DNA of 37,566 nt from Bacillota bacterium (GTDB taxonomy: Bacteria > Bacillota > Clostridia > Peptostreptococcales > Anaerovoracaceae). The notes beneath the pieces are model-generated. The model was not told the DNA's origin, did no database searches, and saw only the letters and a list, made by a program, of their open reading frames with translations. Shown here piece by piece: positions 23,461 through 31,756 of the stretch. The stretch covers positions 1 to 37,566 of the forward strand of contig JAUNCY010000005.1 of assembly GCA_030526325.1 (NCBI GenBank), read 5' to 3'. Positions within the stretch are counted from its first letter, which is position 1; the number at the start of each line of letters is the position of its first letter. The position numbers and the translations under genes are program-made.

Positions 23461-24840
23461 ATGGGAAAGAAACTGTGGGGCGGCAGATTCGCCAAAAAAA
23501 CAGCAACTCTGATGGATGAGTTCAATGCTTCCATAGAGTTTGATCAGAAATTATACAAACATGACATCTTGGGCAGCACAGCACATGCAAAAATGCTGGC
23601 AAAACAGGGAATTATTTCGCAGGAGGACTGTGACAGTATAGTAAAATGCCTGGCAGAAATCCTTGAGGATATAGAAGCGGGCAGGATTGAGTTCAGCATA
23701 GAATACGAAGATATTCATATGAACATAGAAACAATTCTCACGGAGAGAATAGGCGATGCCGGAAAACGTCTTCATACAGCCAGAAGCAGAAACGACCAAG
23801 TGGCTGTGGATATCAGAATGTATGTCAAAGACGAAATCAAAAATATCATAGAGCTTCTGAAGAAGCTTCAGAAAACCCTGATAGATGTGGCCGAGGAAAA
23901 CAAAGAGACGGTAATGCCTGGATATACACATCTCCAGCGTGCACAGCCCGTAACTTTTGCATACTATATGATGGCATATTACCAGATGTTCAAAAGGGAT
24001 GAAGACAGATTCGAAGACTGTTACAAAAGGACGGACTGCCTGCCTTTAGGCTGCGGAGCTCTTGCGGGAACCACATACAGCACCGACAGACAGTTCCTTG
24101 CTGATGAACTGGGATTTGCTGAACTCTGTGAAAATGCTATGGATGCGGTGAGCGACAGAGATTTTGCACTTGAATTCCTGAGCAGCTGCTCAATTATGAT
24201 GATGCATCTTTCCAGATTCTGCGAAGAGCTGGTTGTGTGGAGCAGCAGTGAATTTTCTTTTGTCGAGATGGATGACGCATACAGCACGGGAAGCAGCATT
24301 ATGCCTCAGAAGAAGAACCCGGATATTGCTGAACTCATAAGAGGAAAGACCGGAAGAACATACGGAAACATGATAACTCTGTTTACCATAATGAAATCTC
24401 TGACTCTCGCATACAACAAAGATATGCAGGAGGACAAGCCGCCTGTATTTGATTCCTGTGAGACAGTTAAGGCATCTCTTGAAATTTTTACGGATATGCT
24501 CAGAACTCTCATGGTAAAAAAAGACAACATGGAGGCTGCGGCAAAGAAGGGATTTACAAATGCCACAGATGCTGCGGATTATCTGGTATCCAAAGGCCTT
24601 CCGTTCAGAGAATGTCATGAGATTATCGGAAACATAGTGCTGACCTGTCTTAAGAGAGGAATAGCCATAGAAGATCTGACTCTTGAAGAACTGAAGGAAT
24701 TTTCCCCGTGCTTCGAAGAGGACGTTTATGGAAAGATTGACATAAGAAGCTGTATAGCCGCAAAGAAATCCTACGGCTCAACTTCTTTTGAGAGTGTAGA
24801 TACAATGATAAAAAATGCCAGGGAGGACATGAAAAAGTGA
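23461..24840 (+). CDS. argH: Argininosuccinate lyase ArgH
   Basis: Splits argininosuccinate into arginine and fumarate, the last step of the pathway. The 459-residue length is standard. Seen: KLWGGRFAK start, TARSRNDQVAVDIRMY, PGYTHLQRAQPVTFAY, LPLGCGALAGT and the fumarase-superfamily signature GSSIMPQKKNPD with the catalytic Ser. The start is fixed by a stop codon (TAA at 23452-23454) just upstream in frame, yet the nearest good ribosome binding site (AAGGAG, ending 23444) is about 16 bases away, longer than usual. It overlaps argF by 4 bases (GTGA), implying coupled translation. Confidence 0.97.
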   Translation: MGKKLWGGRFAKKTATLMDEFNASIEFDQKLYKHDILGSTAHAKMLAKQGIISQEDCDSIVKCLAEILEDIEAGRIEFSIEYEDIHMNIETILTERIGDAGKRLHTARSRNDQVAVDIRMYVKDEIKNIIELLKKLQKTLIDVAEENKETVMPGYTHLQRAQPVTFAYYMMAYYQMFKRDEDRFEDCYKRTDCLPLGCGALAGTTYSTDRQFLADELGFAELCENAMDAVSDRDFALEFLSSCSIMMMHLSRFCEELVVWSSSEFSFVEMDDAYSTGSSIMPQKKNPDIAELIRGKTGRTYGNMITLFTIMKSLTLAYNKDMQEDKPPVFDSCETVKASLEIFTDMLRTLMVKKDNMEAAAKKGFTNATDAADYLVSKGLPFRECHEIIGNIVLTCLKRGIAIEDLTLEELKEFSPCFEEDVYGKIDIRSCIAAKKSYGSTSFESVDTMIKNAREDMKK

Positions 24841-25844
24841 GTGTAAATTTAGTAGGAAGAAGCTTTCTTACCCTTTTGGATTATTCAAAGGAAGAAATCC
24901 TTTATATGCTTGAGGTGGCTGCAAAGCTTAAGGCAAAGAAAAAGGCCGGAATCAGGGGGAATCTTCTGGAAGGCAAGAATCTGGTAATGCTGTTTGAAAA
25001 AACGTCAACGAGAACGAGATCTTCTTTTGAGGTTGGAATGCAGGATGAGGGCGGTCATGCCACATTCCTGGGAATGGCGGACAGCCAGTTCGGAAAGAAA
25101 GAGAGCGTTGAGGACAGCGCAAAAGTACTGGGAAGAATATATGACGGTATAGAATTCAGGGGTTTTGCCCAGAAAACCGTTGAGGATCTGGCAAAGTATT
25201 CGGGAGTTCCGGTATTCAACGGGCTTACGGATTTTGACCATCCAACTCAGGCACTGGCGGATTTCCTGACAATGTCAGAGCATATAGATAAGCCGTATGA
25301 AGACATGAAACTGGTATTTGTGGGCGACGGAAGAAACAATGTTGCAAACTGCCTGATTATATGCGCTGCAAAGCTGGGTACAGATTTCGCAATACTTGCA
25401 CCTGAGGAACTTCATACAGATGCAGAACTGCTTAATATGGTTAAGGGTTTTGCGGAGGAATCCGGAGCGAAGATTACTGTTACTTCAGACTTTGAAGAAG
25501 CTCTCAGCGGAGCGGATGCGATTTACACGGATATCTGGTGCTCGATGGGCGAAGAGCATCTGATAGAAGAGCGAGTGGCTCTTCTTTCACCGTACAAGGT
25601 TACCATGGATATGCTTAAAATGACCGGAAATCCTGATGTTATTTTCCTGCACTGCCTGCCTTCCTTCCACGACATGGAAACAGGATTTGCCCGCAAGGTT
25701 ATGGATGAATTCGGACTTGATATATGCGAAGTAACGGATGAAGTGTTCAGAAGCAGAAACTCTGTTGTATTTGACGAGGCAGAGAACAGACTTCACACAA
25801 TAAAGGCGGTTCTGGTTACTCATCTGGCAGGATACAGAGAATAA
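24837..25844 (+). CDS. argF: Ornithine carbamoyltransferase
   Basis: Makes citrulline from ornithine and carbamoyl phosphate. The 335-residue protein has the carbamoyl phosphate loop STRTRSSFE (from residue 57), DHPTQALADF, GDGRNNVANCLI and the ornithine-binding segment FLHCLPSFHD (usually HCLPAFHD). It starts with GTG at 24837, overlapping the argH stop; AGGGAGGACATG in the end of argH supplies the ribosome binding site. The biosynthetic (ArgF) role is inferred from linkage to argG and argH and from the absence of arcA/arcC here; sequence alone does not exclude a catabolic ArcB. An HD-domain gene follows 19 bases later. Confidence 0.94.
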   Translation: MSVNLVGRSFLTLLDYSKEEILYMLEVAAKLKAKKKAGIRGNLLEGKNLVMLFEKTSTRTRSSFEVGMQDEGGHATFLGMADSQFGKKESVEDSAKVLGRIYDGIEFRGFAQKTVEDLAKYSGVPVFNGLTDFDHPTQALADFLTMSEHIDKPYEDMKLVFVGDGRNNVANCLIICAAKLGTDFAILAPEELHTDAELLNMVKGFAEESGAKITVTSDFEEALSGADAIYTDIWCSMGEEHLIEERVALLSPYKVTMDMLKMTGNPDVIFLHCLPSFHDMETGFARKVMDEFGLDICEVTDEVFRSRNSVVFDEAENRLHTIKAVLVTHLAGYRE

Positions 25845-25863
25845 TTGTGCGGGAGGATTTGAA

Positions 25864-26406
25864 ATGATTACAAGAGAAGAAGCTTTTGAACTTCTGAAGA
25901 AGTACAACAAAGATGAATTTCATATACAGCATGCTCTCACTGTCGAGGGGACGATGAGATATTTTGCTGAAAAGCTGGGTTATGACAAGGAATTCTGGGG
26001 AATGGTCGGTCTGCTCCACGACATAGATTTCGAGCTTTATCCGGACGAACACTGCAAAAAAGCTCCGGAACTTCTTAAGGAAGGCGGAGTTGAGGACGAT
26101 ATGATTCATTCCATAGTTTCCCACGGATATGGAATATGTGTTGACGTAAAACCTGAACATATCATGGAAAAGATGCTTTTTGCAACAGACGAGCTTACAG
26201 GCCTTATAGGTGCATGCGCTCTAATGAGACCTTCTAAAAGCGTTCAGGACATGGAACTTAAATCAGTAAAGAAAAAATTCAAGCAGTCGAATTTCGCTGC
26301 AGGATGTTCAAGAGACGTTATAAAGCAGGGCGCTGAAATGCTGGGATGGGAACTGGACGAACTCATTCAGGAAACAATTCTTGCTATGAGAACCTGCTGC
26401 GATTAG
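25864..26406 (+). CDS. HD-domain phosphohydrolase-like protein
   Basis: A 180-residue soluble protein with an HD domain. The metal ligands are visible as His23 (FHIQHAL), His52-Asp53 (GLLHDIDFE), then VSHGYG and ATDELTG with the likely distal Asp. This group of small HD proteins, often annotated just as hydrolases, is widespread in Bacillota; its substrate (nucleotide or other phosphate ester) is not known. GGGAGG lies upstream of the ATG. It sits 19 bases after argF and is probably co-transcribed with it, but a role in arginine synthesis is not implied by the family. The C-terminus ends with two cysteines (RTCCD). Confidence 0.85.
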   Translation: MITREEAFELLKKYNKDEFHIQHALTVEGTMRYFAEKLGYDKEFWGMVGLLHDIDFELYPDEHCKKAPELLKEGGVEDDMIHSIVSHGYGICVDVKPEHIMEKMLFATDELTGLIGACALMRPSKSVQDMELKSVKKKFKQSNFAAGCSRDVIKQGAEMLGWELDELIQETILAMRTCCD

Positions 26407-26430
26407 CCGGCGGATTCAGAAACAAATCGG

Positions 26431-26494
26431 AGAAACTGAAGAGGAGATGCCGTATACCTTAAAAAGGTGATACAGCATCTTCTTTTTAAGTTTC
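26431..26494. terminator. Bidirectional terminator between arg operon and Crp/Fnr gene
   Basis: A long imperfect stem centred near 26463: GATGC...GCATC at its base, with GTAT/ATAC and ACC/GGT inside. On the plus strand the tract TTCTTTTT follows. The outer flanks GAAACTGAAGAGGA and TTCTTTTTAAGTTTC extend the pairing, and the right arm overlaps the stop codon of the minus-strand regulator gene (26486-26488). It is suited to stop both convergent transcripts. Confidence 0.7.
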
Positions 26495-27151
26495 AAGCAG
26501 TGTGAATCTGCTTCTGCTGCATTCTATTACACCGTCTTTTCTGAGCCTGCTTATTTCCGCAGACAGCCCGCTTCTGTCCACTTCCAGATAATCGGCAAGC
26601 ACCTGACGGTCGAAAGGGATGGTGAAGGAATTGCTGCGGTTCCTTTTGGCCTCGAACATCAGATATGTCATGAGCTTTTCCCGGGTGGTGCGTTTTGATG
26701 TTATTTCTATTTTTTTGTTGAATTCCAGATTCTTTTCCGCGACTACCCTGAGGAGATTGAATATTATTCTGTTGTGAAAGCTGCAGGAATGGGAGCAGGT
26801 CATGGTTATTCTCCGGCAGTCTATCATCATTACTTCGCTGTCATAGGCAGAGGATACACTCACAGGAAGAACCTCTGTTCCTGCGCAGGCAAAGGATTCT
26901 CCGAACAGCTCTCCGGGGCCCGAACGGGATACTATGCTCCTGTTACCGAAAAAATCCTCTTTTACTATTCTGACTTCTCCCGAAAGCACTATTCCTACAT
27001 ATCTGGCGGGAGAACCCTCCAGAAATATTATTTCGTTCTTTTTATAGGCCGTGATTCCTGCGCTGAGGCATTCCAGAACAGAATCAAGCTCCGCCTCCGC
27101 TATCCCGTGAAAAAGGGGACACTTATTGAGAATTTCATAATATTTTTTCAT
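26486..27151 (-). CDS. Crp/Fnr-family transcriptional regulator
   Basis: A 221-residue regulator with an N-terminal cyclic-nucleotide-binding-type barrel (about residues 10-125; LEGSPARYVGIVLSGEVRIVKED, GPGELFGESFACAG) and a C-terminal winged helix (about 150-221; TTREKLMTYLMFEA, DRQVLADYLEVDRSGLSAEISRLRKDGVIE). It has several cysteines (CRRITMTCSHSC), but not the usual Fnr N-terminal cluster pattern, so the signal is unknown. The ATG at 27151 is preferred because AGAGG lies 5 bases upstream; a GTG at 27157 is in frame but overlaps that site. It is divergent from a ferredoxin-type gene, an arrangement shared by relatives that respond to redox or nitrosative stress, so it likely controls that gene and itself. 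Confidence 0.88.
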   Translation of the reverse strand: MKKYYEILNKCPLFHGIAEAELDSVLECLSAGITAYKKNEIIFLEGSPARYVGIVLSGEVRIVKEDFFGNRSIVSRSGPGELFGESFACAGTEVLPVSVSSAYDSEVMMIDCRRITMTCSHSCSFHNRIIFNLLRVVAEKNLEFNKKIEITSKRTTREKLMTYLMFEAKRNRSNSFTIPFDRQVLADYLEVDRSGLSAEISRLRKDGVIECSRSRFTLLET

Positions 27152-27164
27152 AAACACCTCTTTT

Positions 27165-27178
27165 GTTGAAAATTCAAC
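27165..27178. promoter_or_regulatory. Palindrome GTTGAA-N2-TTCAAC, candidate Crp/Fnr site
   Basis: A two-fold symmetric GTTGAA-AA-TTCAAC sits between the regulator's -10 and its start codon, overlapping the early transcribed region. The half-site TTGA-type sequence resembles Crp/Fnr recognition elements. Its position fits autorepression. Confidence 0.5.
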
Positions 27179-27193
27179 ATACTTTACTGACAG

Positions 27194-27222
27194 ATTCTAT
27201 TACACTGAAACCGTAAAGTCAA
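27194..27222 (-). promoter_or_regulatory. Promoter of the Crp/Fnr regulator gene
   Basis: On the minus strand TTGACT (plus 27217-27222), a 17-base spacer and TAGAAT (plus 27194-27199). It is about 43 bases ahead of the regulator's ATG. Confidence 0.7.
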
Positions 27223-27284
27223 GCAGTTTAAGCTGTAAAGCGCGAAAGACGCCTGACTTATGATATATAACAGGAGGCAATATA

Positions 27285-27980
27285 ATGAAAAGAAAAATTA
27301 TTAAGATAGATGCGGAAAAATGCAATGGCTGCGGTCTTTGCGCGGATGCCTGTCATGAAGGGGCAATCGGCATGAGAGAAGGCAAAGCTGTACTTTTGAG
27401 AGAGGATTACTGCGACGGTCTGGGAGACTGTCTGCCTGCATGTCCCGTGGGAGCGATTTCTTTTGAGGAGAGGGAGGCTCTTGCCTATGACGAGGAGGCT
27501 GTAAGGCTGGCGCAGCTCAGAAAACAGGCATTTTCCCTGCCCTGCGGCTGCCCGGGGACAGAAAGCAGAGAAATCCGCCATGCTCAGGCTTGTGAAGAAA
27601 AAGAAGAAATACCGGCAGTAAGCAGGCTGTCCCAGTGGCCGGTGCAGATTAAGCTGGCGCCTGTAAATGCGCCGTACTTTAACGGAGCAGATCTGCTGAT
27701 TGCCGCAGACTGTACAGCATATGCCTACGGCAGTTTCCATAATGATTTCATAAAGGGCAGAATTACCCTGATCGGATGCCCGAAACTTGATGATGTGGAT
27801 TACACTGACAAACTGACTGAGATAATCGGGAACAATGATATCAAAAGTGTCACTGTTGTCAGAATGCAGGTTCCCTGCTGCGGCGGCATAGAAAATGCAG
27901 TAAAAAACGCTCTTCGGAACAGCGGAAGGTCCATACCGGTGCAGGTGGTTACCGTTTCCACAGACGGAAGGATTGTATAA
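27285..27980 (+). CDS. Ferredoxin-like [4Fe-4S] protein linked to Crp/Fnr regulator
   Basis: A 231-residue iron-sulfur protein. The N-terminal ferredoxin module has C13-xx-C16-xx-C19-xxx-C23 (EKCNGCGLCADAC) and then CDGLGDCLPACP with Cys43, Cys49, Cys53, suggesting one or two [4Fe-4S] clusters. A CGCPG motif follows near residue 87, and the C-terminal domain shows AADCTAYAYGSFHNDFIKG, TLIGCPKLDD and VPCCGGIENAV, which carry further cysteines. The same layout is known in anaerobes beside a Crp/Fnr gene and sometimes the hybrid-cluster protein Hcp; no hcp lies in this window. AGGAGGC lies 8 bases before the ATG. The likely role is electron transfer or redox sensing; the partner is unknown. Confidence 0.85.
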   Translation: MKRKIIKIDAEKCNGCGLCADACHEGAIGMREGKAVLLREDYCDGLGDCLPACPVGAISFEEREALAYDEEAVRLAQLRKQAFSLPCGCPGTESREIRHAQACEEKEEIPAVSRLSQWPVQIKLAPVNAPYFNGADLLIAADCTAYAYGSFHNDFIKGRITLIGCPKLDDVDYTDKLTEIIGNNDIKSVTVVRMQVPCCGGIENAVKNALRNSGRSIPVQVVTVSTDGRIV

Positions 27981-27984
27981 TATA

Positions 27985-28022
27985 AAGCATAAAAAAAATC
28001 CGCCGGATATTTGTCCGGCGGA
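27985..28022 (-). terminator. Terminator of the hom-SEC-C operon
   Basis: CCGCCGGA (28000-28007) pairs perfectly with TCCGGCGG (28014-28021) around 6 bases, and read on the minus strand the stem is followed by eight T residues. It therefore stops the minus-strand operon six bases after the SEC-C stop codon. On the plus strand only AAAATC follows, so it does little for the ferredoxin gene. Confidence 0.9.
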
Positions 28023-28027
28023 AAATC

Positions 28028-28528
28028 TTACTGGTTAGCTCCGCAGCATTTTTTATATTTCTTGCCGCTGCCGCAAGGGCATGGGTCGTTTCTTCCCGGA
28101 GTCTTTTCTTTTACTACAGTCTTGGATTTCTTCCATTTTTTCTTGATTTCTTCACGCTTTTCTTCTGTAAGAACCTTTTCCCACTGAGGAATATTGTAAA
28201 GATAATCTGCACCTGCTTCGAGCATATTAAAGTAAAGCTCCTCAAAGTTTACCTTGAGGTCGATTTCTGTCTCTGATGTTGTGGCTTCAACATCGAGAGG
28301 AGCCTTAAGACTGGAATTGATTCCGTCAAGGAATCCGGTGAAAATAACTTCTGTGGTGTTGAATTTTTCAGCCAGCTCGGAAACAACGCCCTTGAGATGT
28401 CTTCTCGGCTTTGAAAGAATCTCAGTGTAGATATCTGTTTCTGCTGTGCTGTAGGCTGTCCAGAAGTCTCTGAAGGTTTCTTCTGTCTGGTTTTCCAGTA
28501 ATTCTCTCCATTGTTCAAATAAACTCAT
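28028..28528 (-). CDS. SEC-C motif protein
   Basis: A 166-residue cytosolic protein with a C-terminal zinc-binding SEC-C motif ([18 protein letters not shown], about residues 146-163) like that at the end of SecA. The N-terminal 135 residues ([23 protein letters not shown]..., [23 protein letters not shown]) are helical and acidic, ending in a basic stretch before the motif; I recognise no catalytic residues there. It starts 16 bases downstream of hom behind AAGGAG and is probably co-transcribed with it. SEC-C proteins often bind ribosome-, chaperone- or translocon-related partners, but none is shown here. Confidence 0.85.
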   Translation of the reverse strand: MSLFEQWRELLENQTEETFRDFWTAYSTAETDIYTEILSKPRRHLKGVVSELAEKFNTTEVIFTGFLDGINSSLKAPLDVEATTSETEIDLKVNFEELYFNMLEAGADYLYNIPQWEKVLTEEKREEIKKKWKKSKTVVKEKTPGRNDPCPCGSGKKYKKCCGANQ

Positions 28529-28544
28529 TTTAATTATCTCCTTA

Positions 28545-29834
28545 TTATGATAGTACTCTTAATATGCTTGTAACTTCTTTAACAAATTTTGAAGCGGTTA
28601 TTTCCGCAAGGGCATCATCCAGCTGTTTTCTCTTTGTCTCGTGCAGGATGTAGATTACAGGTACATCGGCAAGACCTCTGGAACGCTGCATTACTGACTG
28701 AATGCTTATGCCGTGGTTTCCGAAGGCTGTGGATACTTTGCCCAGAGCTCCGGGCTCGTCCCCTACGAGGAAATTGATATAGAACATGCTCTTGCTTTCA
28801 CCTGTCAGTTCGAGTTCTTCTTCTGTAATCGGATAAGGCTGTGCCGGAGTAACGTCCAGCAGATCGGTGCCTATGCATTTTGCAACGGATACCACGTCGC
28901 CCACAACTGCGCTTCCGGTCGGCATAGAGCCGGCTCCTTTTCCGTAGAACATGAGCTCGCCGACTGCATCGCCTTTTACGAAGAGAGCATTGAATTCGTT
29001 GTTAACAGAAGCAAGAGGATGAGTATCCGGTACAAGGGTAGGATAAACATAGTATTTAAGTCTTCCGTTTGAATTCTTTGCGCCGGCAAGAAGTTTAAGC
29101 TTGTATCCGAACTGGGAAGCAAAATCGATATCCTCTTTTGATATCTTTGTTATTCCTTCTCTTGGTATAGTCTTCGGATCTACATAAACTCCGAATGCGA
29201 TAAGCATCAGTATGCATAATTTGTAAGCCGCATCTTCACCTTCAACGTCGGAGGTTGGATCAGCTTCTGCAAAGCCCTTTTCCTGAGCCTGTTTTAAGGC
29301 AACCTCGTATTCCAGGTTGTTCTCGCTCATCTGAGTGAGAATATAGTTTGTGGTTCCGTTTACTATGCCGATAATTTCCTGAAATTCATTGCCGCATAAA
29401 GGCTTGAGCATAGCGGTGATGATAGGAATTCCGCCGGCAACACTTGCCTCGTGTAGAAGAAGAACACGGTTTTGCTTTGCGAGATTCATCAGTTCCGGTC
29501 CGTGGGTAGCTATTACGGCTTTGTTTGCTGTAACGACATGCTTTCCGTTTTCGATAGCTGACTTGATATATTTATATGCTGTGTCAATTCCTCCGATCAG
29601 CTCAACAATTACATCTATATCGGGATTGTTTATTATTTCGTAAGCATCTGTGGTTAAGATTTCCTTTGGAACATCAATATCTCTTTTCTTGTTCACGTCG
29701 GAAACAAGAATTTTAGCAATCTCTATTTTGCTGTTGGATAATCCGGATATCTTCTCCGAATTCTGGGTCAGAATAGTGTAGGTTCCCTTGCCTACGTTTC
29801 CCAAACCGAGTAATCCGACTTTTACATTCTTCAT
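28545..29834 (-). CDS. hom: Homoserine dehydrogenase with C-terminal ACT domain
   Basis: Reduces aspartate semialdehyde to homoserine, for threonine, methionine and isoleucine synthesis. The 429-residue length matches the ACT-containing form. Seen: NAD(P)-binding [66 protein letters not shown] and [19 protein letters not shown] with the catalytic Asp/Lys region, then an ACT regulatory domain (about 350-429; [27 protein letters not shown]), which usually binds threonine. The start follows a GAGGGTG sequence. No thrB, thrC or aspartokinase gene is adjacent; the SEC-C gene follows 16 bases later. Confidence 0.96.
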   Translation of the reverse strand: MKNVKVGLLGLGNVGKGTYTILTQNSEKISGLSNSKIEIAKILVSDVNKKRDIDVPKEILTTDAYEIINNPDIDVIVELIGGIDTAYKYIKSAIENGKHVVTANKAVIATHGPELMNLAKQNRVLLLHEASVAGGIPIITAMLKPLCGNEFQEIIGIVNGTTNYILTQMSENNLEYEVALKQAQEKGFAEADPTSDVEGEDAAYKLCILMLIAFGVYVDPKTIPREGITKISKEDIDFASQFGYKLKLLAGAKNSNGRLKYYVYPTLVPDTHPLASVNNEFNALFVKGDAVGELMFYGKGAGSMPTGSAVVGDVVSVAKCIGTDLLDVTPAQPYPITEEELELTGESKSMFYINFLVGDEPGALGKVSTAFGNHGISIQSVMQRSRGLADVPVIYILHETKRKQLDDALAEITASKFVKEVTSILRVLS

Positions 29835-29878
29835 GGTACACCCTCATTTCTTTCGATTATGTTAAAACATACATGGAT

Positions 29879-29907
29879 ATTATATTACATATTTCAGTAA
29901 TTGTCTT
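29879..29907 (-). promoter_or_regulatory. hom promoter
   Basis: On the minus strand AAGACA (plus 29902-29907), a 17-base spacer and a perfect TATAAT (plus 29879-29884), about 45 bases ahead of the hom start. I see no T-box or riboswitch in this short leader. Confidence 0.6.
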
Positions 29908-29960
29908 TTGTTTTTTTTAATATTCGATGTGAAAAATGAAAAAACTGATAACAAATAATA

Positions 29961-29997
29961 AAAAAACGGCCGCTTTTAGAAAGCAGCCGCGTTTTTT
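29961..29997. terminator. Terminator after the NSS transporter gene
   Basis: CGGC-CGCTTT/AAAGC-A-GCCG stem (29967-29989) with one mismatch. On the minus strand it is followed by seven T residues, stopping the transporter transcript before hom; on the plus strand it is followed by GTTTTTT, so it is symmetric in function. Confidence 0.85.
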
Positions 29998-30007
29998 ATA
30001 GTTTTGT

Positions 30008-31435
30008 TTAGCTGAAAATTCCAAGACCCAGGAAGCCGTCAACCTGTCCGACGAGGATGAAAGCCATAGCGACAGGTACGAAGAATTTAATACAGAACTT
30101 GAAGAAACCGTAAGCGGCAAATTTATGTGTGCCGTTGATTTCAACTTCTTCTTTAACCTTGTCAGGTCCTATAATCCAGCCGACTATGATTGACATGAGC
30201 AGTGCGCCGAGAGGCATTAACAGACCTTCTGCGATGAAGTCAACGAAGTCTAACCAGCAGTCATTGAATGAACCTACAACTCCGAGGCTGTTCTGGAACG
30301 GAACCCACATGCCGTTTGATCCGAGACCGTCTGCAGCTATTACGGAAGCGCCTAAGAATATGATTACACATATTACAGCAGTAGCTTTCATTCTGTTAGG
30401 TTCTTTGCCTTTTTCTGCGCATCTGTCAACGTACATTGTTGCGATTACTTCTGTCAGCGAAATAGCTGAAGTCATAGCTGCGATAAGTACCAGCAGATAG
30501 AAGATTGTTCCGAAGATAGGTCCAATCTGACCCATTGATGCGAATACGTCCTGTAATGTGATGAACAGGAGCTTAGGTCCTGACATGGCTGCATCTTCAC
30601 CGCCGAGGGCGAATGCTGCAGGAAGTACAGCAAGACCTGCCATGATAGCAACTATTGTATCGGAAAGTACGATGATTCCTGTGTTTCTAACGATGTTTTC
30701 TTTCTTGGAAAGGTATGAACCGTAAGTGATCATGATACCCATTGCAAGTGAAAGTGAGAAGAACATCTGGCCGCCTGCTACGGAAAGTACGCCGATGAAG
30801 TTTTCTTTGAGCGGTTCAAAGTTCGGAGCAAACATGAACTTGAGCCCTTCTGAAGCGCCCGGAAGTGTAACGGATCTGATGATTACTATAACCAGCATTA
30901 TAGCCAGTGTAGGCATACCTACAACGTTGAATTTTTCGATACCGTCTTTGATTCCGCCTTTTACAATAAGGAAGCAGAGTGCCATAAAAAGAAATGTATA
31001 TACTATACATCCGAACGGGTTCGTAAGCATAGCACCGAACAGGTCGCCGCCTGACATGTTAAGTGTGTGGAATGCCAGGTCTCCGAGATTTACGAACATG
31101 TATTCCATACAATAAGCACCGAGAACGGAATAGAATGTCATAATCAGAAGAGGTACGATTACGGCCATAGCGCCAACCCATTTGAAACCTTTTGCCAGTT
31201 CCTTATAGGTGCCGAAAGCACCTTTTCCGGTTTTTCTGCCCAGTGAGATTTCTGCAATCATGATTACGAAACCTACCAGTACAGCAAGAATTAAATAAAT
31301 AATTAAGAATGCGAATCCGCCGTTTTTACCCATTTTGTACGGGAAGCCCCAGATGTTGCCGAGACCTACAGCGGAACCGATGGCAGCAAGCAGGAAGCCT
31401 ATGTTGCTGCCCCAATTACCACGTGAGTTTTCCAT
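30008..31435 (-). CDS. Sodium-dependent amino-acid-type transporter, NSS/SNF family
   Basis: Sodium-coupled symporter of the neurotransmitter:sodium symporter family, 475 residues with about 11-12 membrane helices. The family N-terminus is clear: NWGSNIGFLLAAIGSAVGLGNIWGFPYKMGKNGG, which carries the unwound helix 1 and sodium-site residues. Later landmarks are FMALCFLIVKGGIKDGIEKFN, FFSLSLAMGIMITYGSYL (helix 6 region) and FYLLVLIAAMTSAISLTEV. Bacterial relatives import amino acids such as tryptophan, leucine or tyrosine; the substrate cannot be read from the sequence. AAGGAG lies 8 bases before the ATG. It has its own promoter (31481-31509) and terminator and is thus a single-gene unit. Confidence 0.93.
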   Translation of the reverse strand: MENSRGNWGSNIGFLLAAIGSAVGLGNIWGFPYKMGKNGGFAFLIIYLILAVLVGFVIMIAEISLGRKTGKGAFGTYKELAKGFKWVGAMAVIVPLLIMTFYSVLGAYCMEYMFVNLGDLAFHTLNMSGGDLFGAMLTNPFGCIVYTFLFMALCFLIVKGGIKDGIEKFNVVGMPTLAIMLVIVIIRSVTLPGASEGLKFMFAPNFEPLKENFIGVLSVAGGQMFFSLSLAMGIMITYGSYLSKKENIVRNTGIIVLSDTIVAIMAGLAVLPAAFALGGEDAAMSGPKLLFITLQDVFASMGQIGPIFGTIFYLLVLIAAMTSAISLTEVIATMYVDRCAEKGKEPNRMKATAVICVIIFLGASVIAADGLGSNGMWVPFQNSLGVVGSFNDCWLDFVDFIAEGLLMPLGALLMSIIVGWIIGPDKVKEEVEINGTHKFAAYGFFKFCIKFFVPVAMAFILVGQVDGFLGLGIFS

Positions 31436-31480
31436 TTTTTTCTCTCCTTAAAAATAATTTTTTGGTAAAAACATATGGCA

Positions 31481-31538
31481 AGTCTAACACACAAAGTTCA
31501 CAATTTCAACACAAAATATTCAAAACTGGCATTTTGTG
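31481..31538 (-). promoter_or_regulatory. NSS transporter promoter with upstream dyad
   Basis: On the minus strand TTGAAA (plus 31504-31509), a 17-base spacer and TAGACT (plus 31481-31486). Immediately upstream of the -35 is a dyad CACAAAAT-N13-ATTTTGTG (31510-31538), at a position typical of an activator site or a repressor blocking RNA polymerase. Confidence 0.5.
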
Positions 31539-31756
31539 AAAAAAAATAAAAAATAGTTTCCCGGGAAGAAACAAAATTCAAAATAACGTTAAATAAATAT
31601 CAAAAATACGAACATATATCCGCGGCGGAGTTTATTTTATGTAAATTTTCATTATATGTACGTATTAAACAATAATTTATATGTACATATATTCGTGTTT
31701 GGGTTAAAATCAGATTCGGTAAAAAAATTGCATAATTAAGTATTTGTGGAGGCAAA
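31539..31756. other. AT-rich gap between NSS transporter and trmL, with palindromes
   Basis: The total gap is 321 bases (31436-31756) and no gene is visible. Besides the promoter, it holds two copies of TTATATGTAC (31652-31661 and 31677-31686). The second lies in a perfect 14-bp palindrome TATATGTACATATA (31678-31691). There is also a GTTTC-N7-GAAAC dyad near 31556. Only a weak CATAAT (31731-31736) could serve as the trmL -10. Confidence 0.45.

Noticed and set aside
27999-28022. Terminator of the ferredoxin-like gene on the plus strand
   Set aside because: The stem is followed by A residues on the plus strand and by a T-run on the minus strand, so it belongs to the SEC-C operon.
29835-29960. 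T-box or amino-acid riboswitch ahead of hom
   Set aside because: With the promoter at 29879-29907 the leader is only about 40 bases, too short for either.
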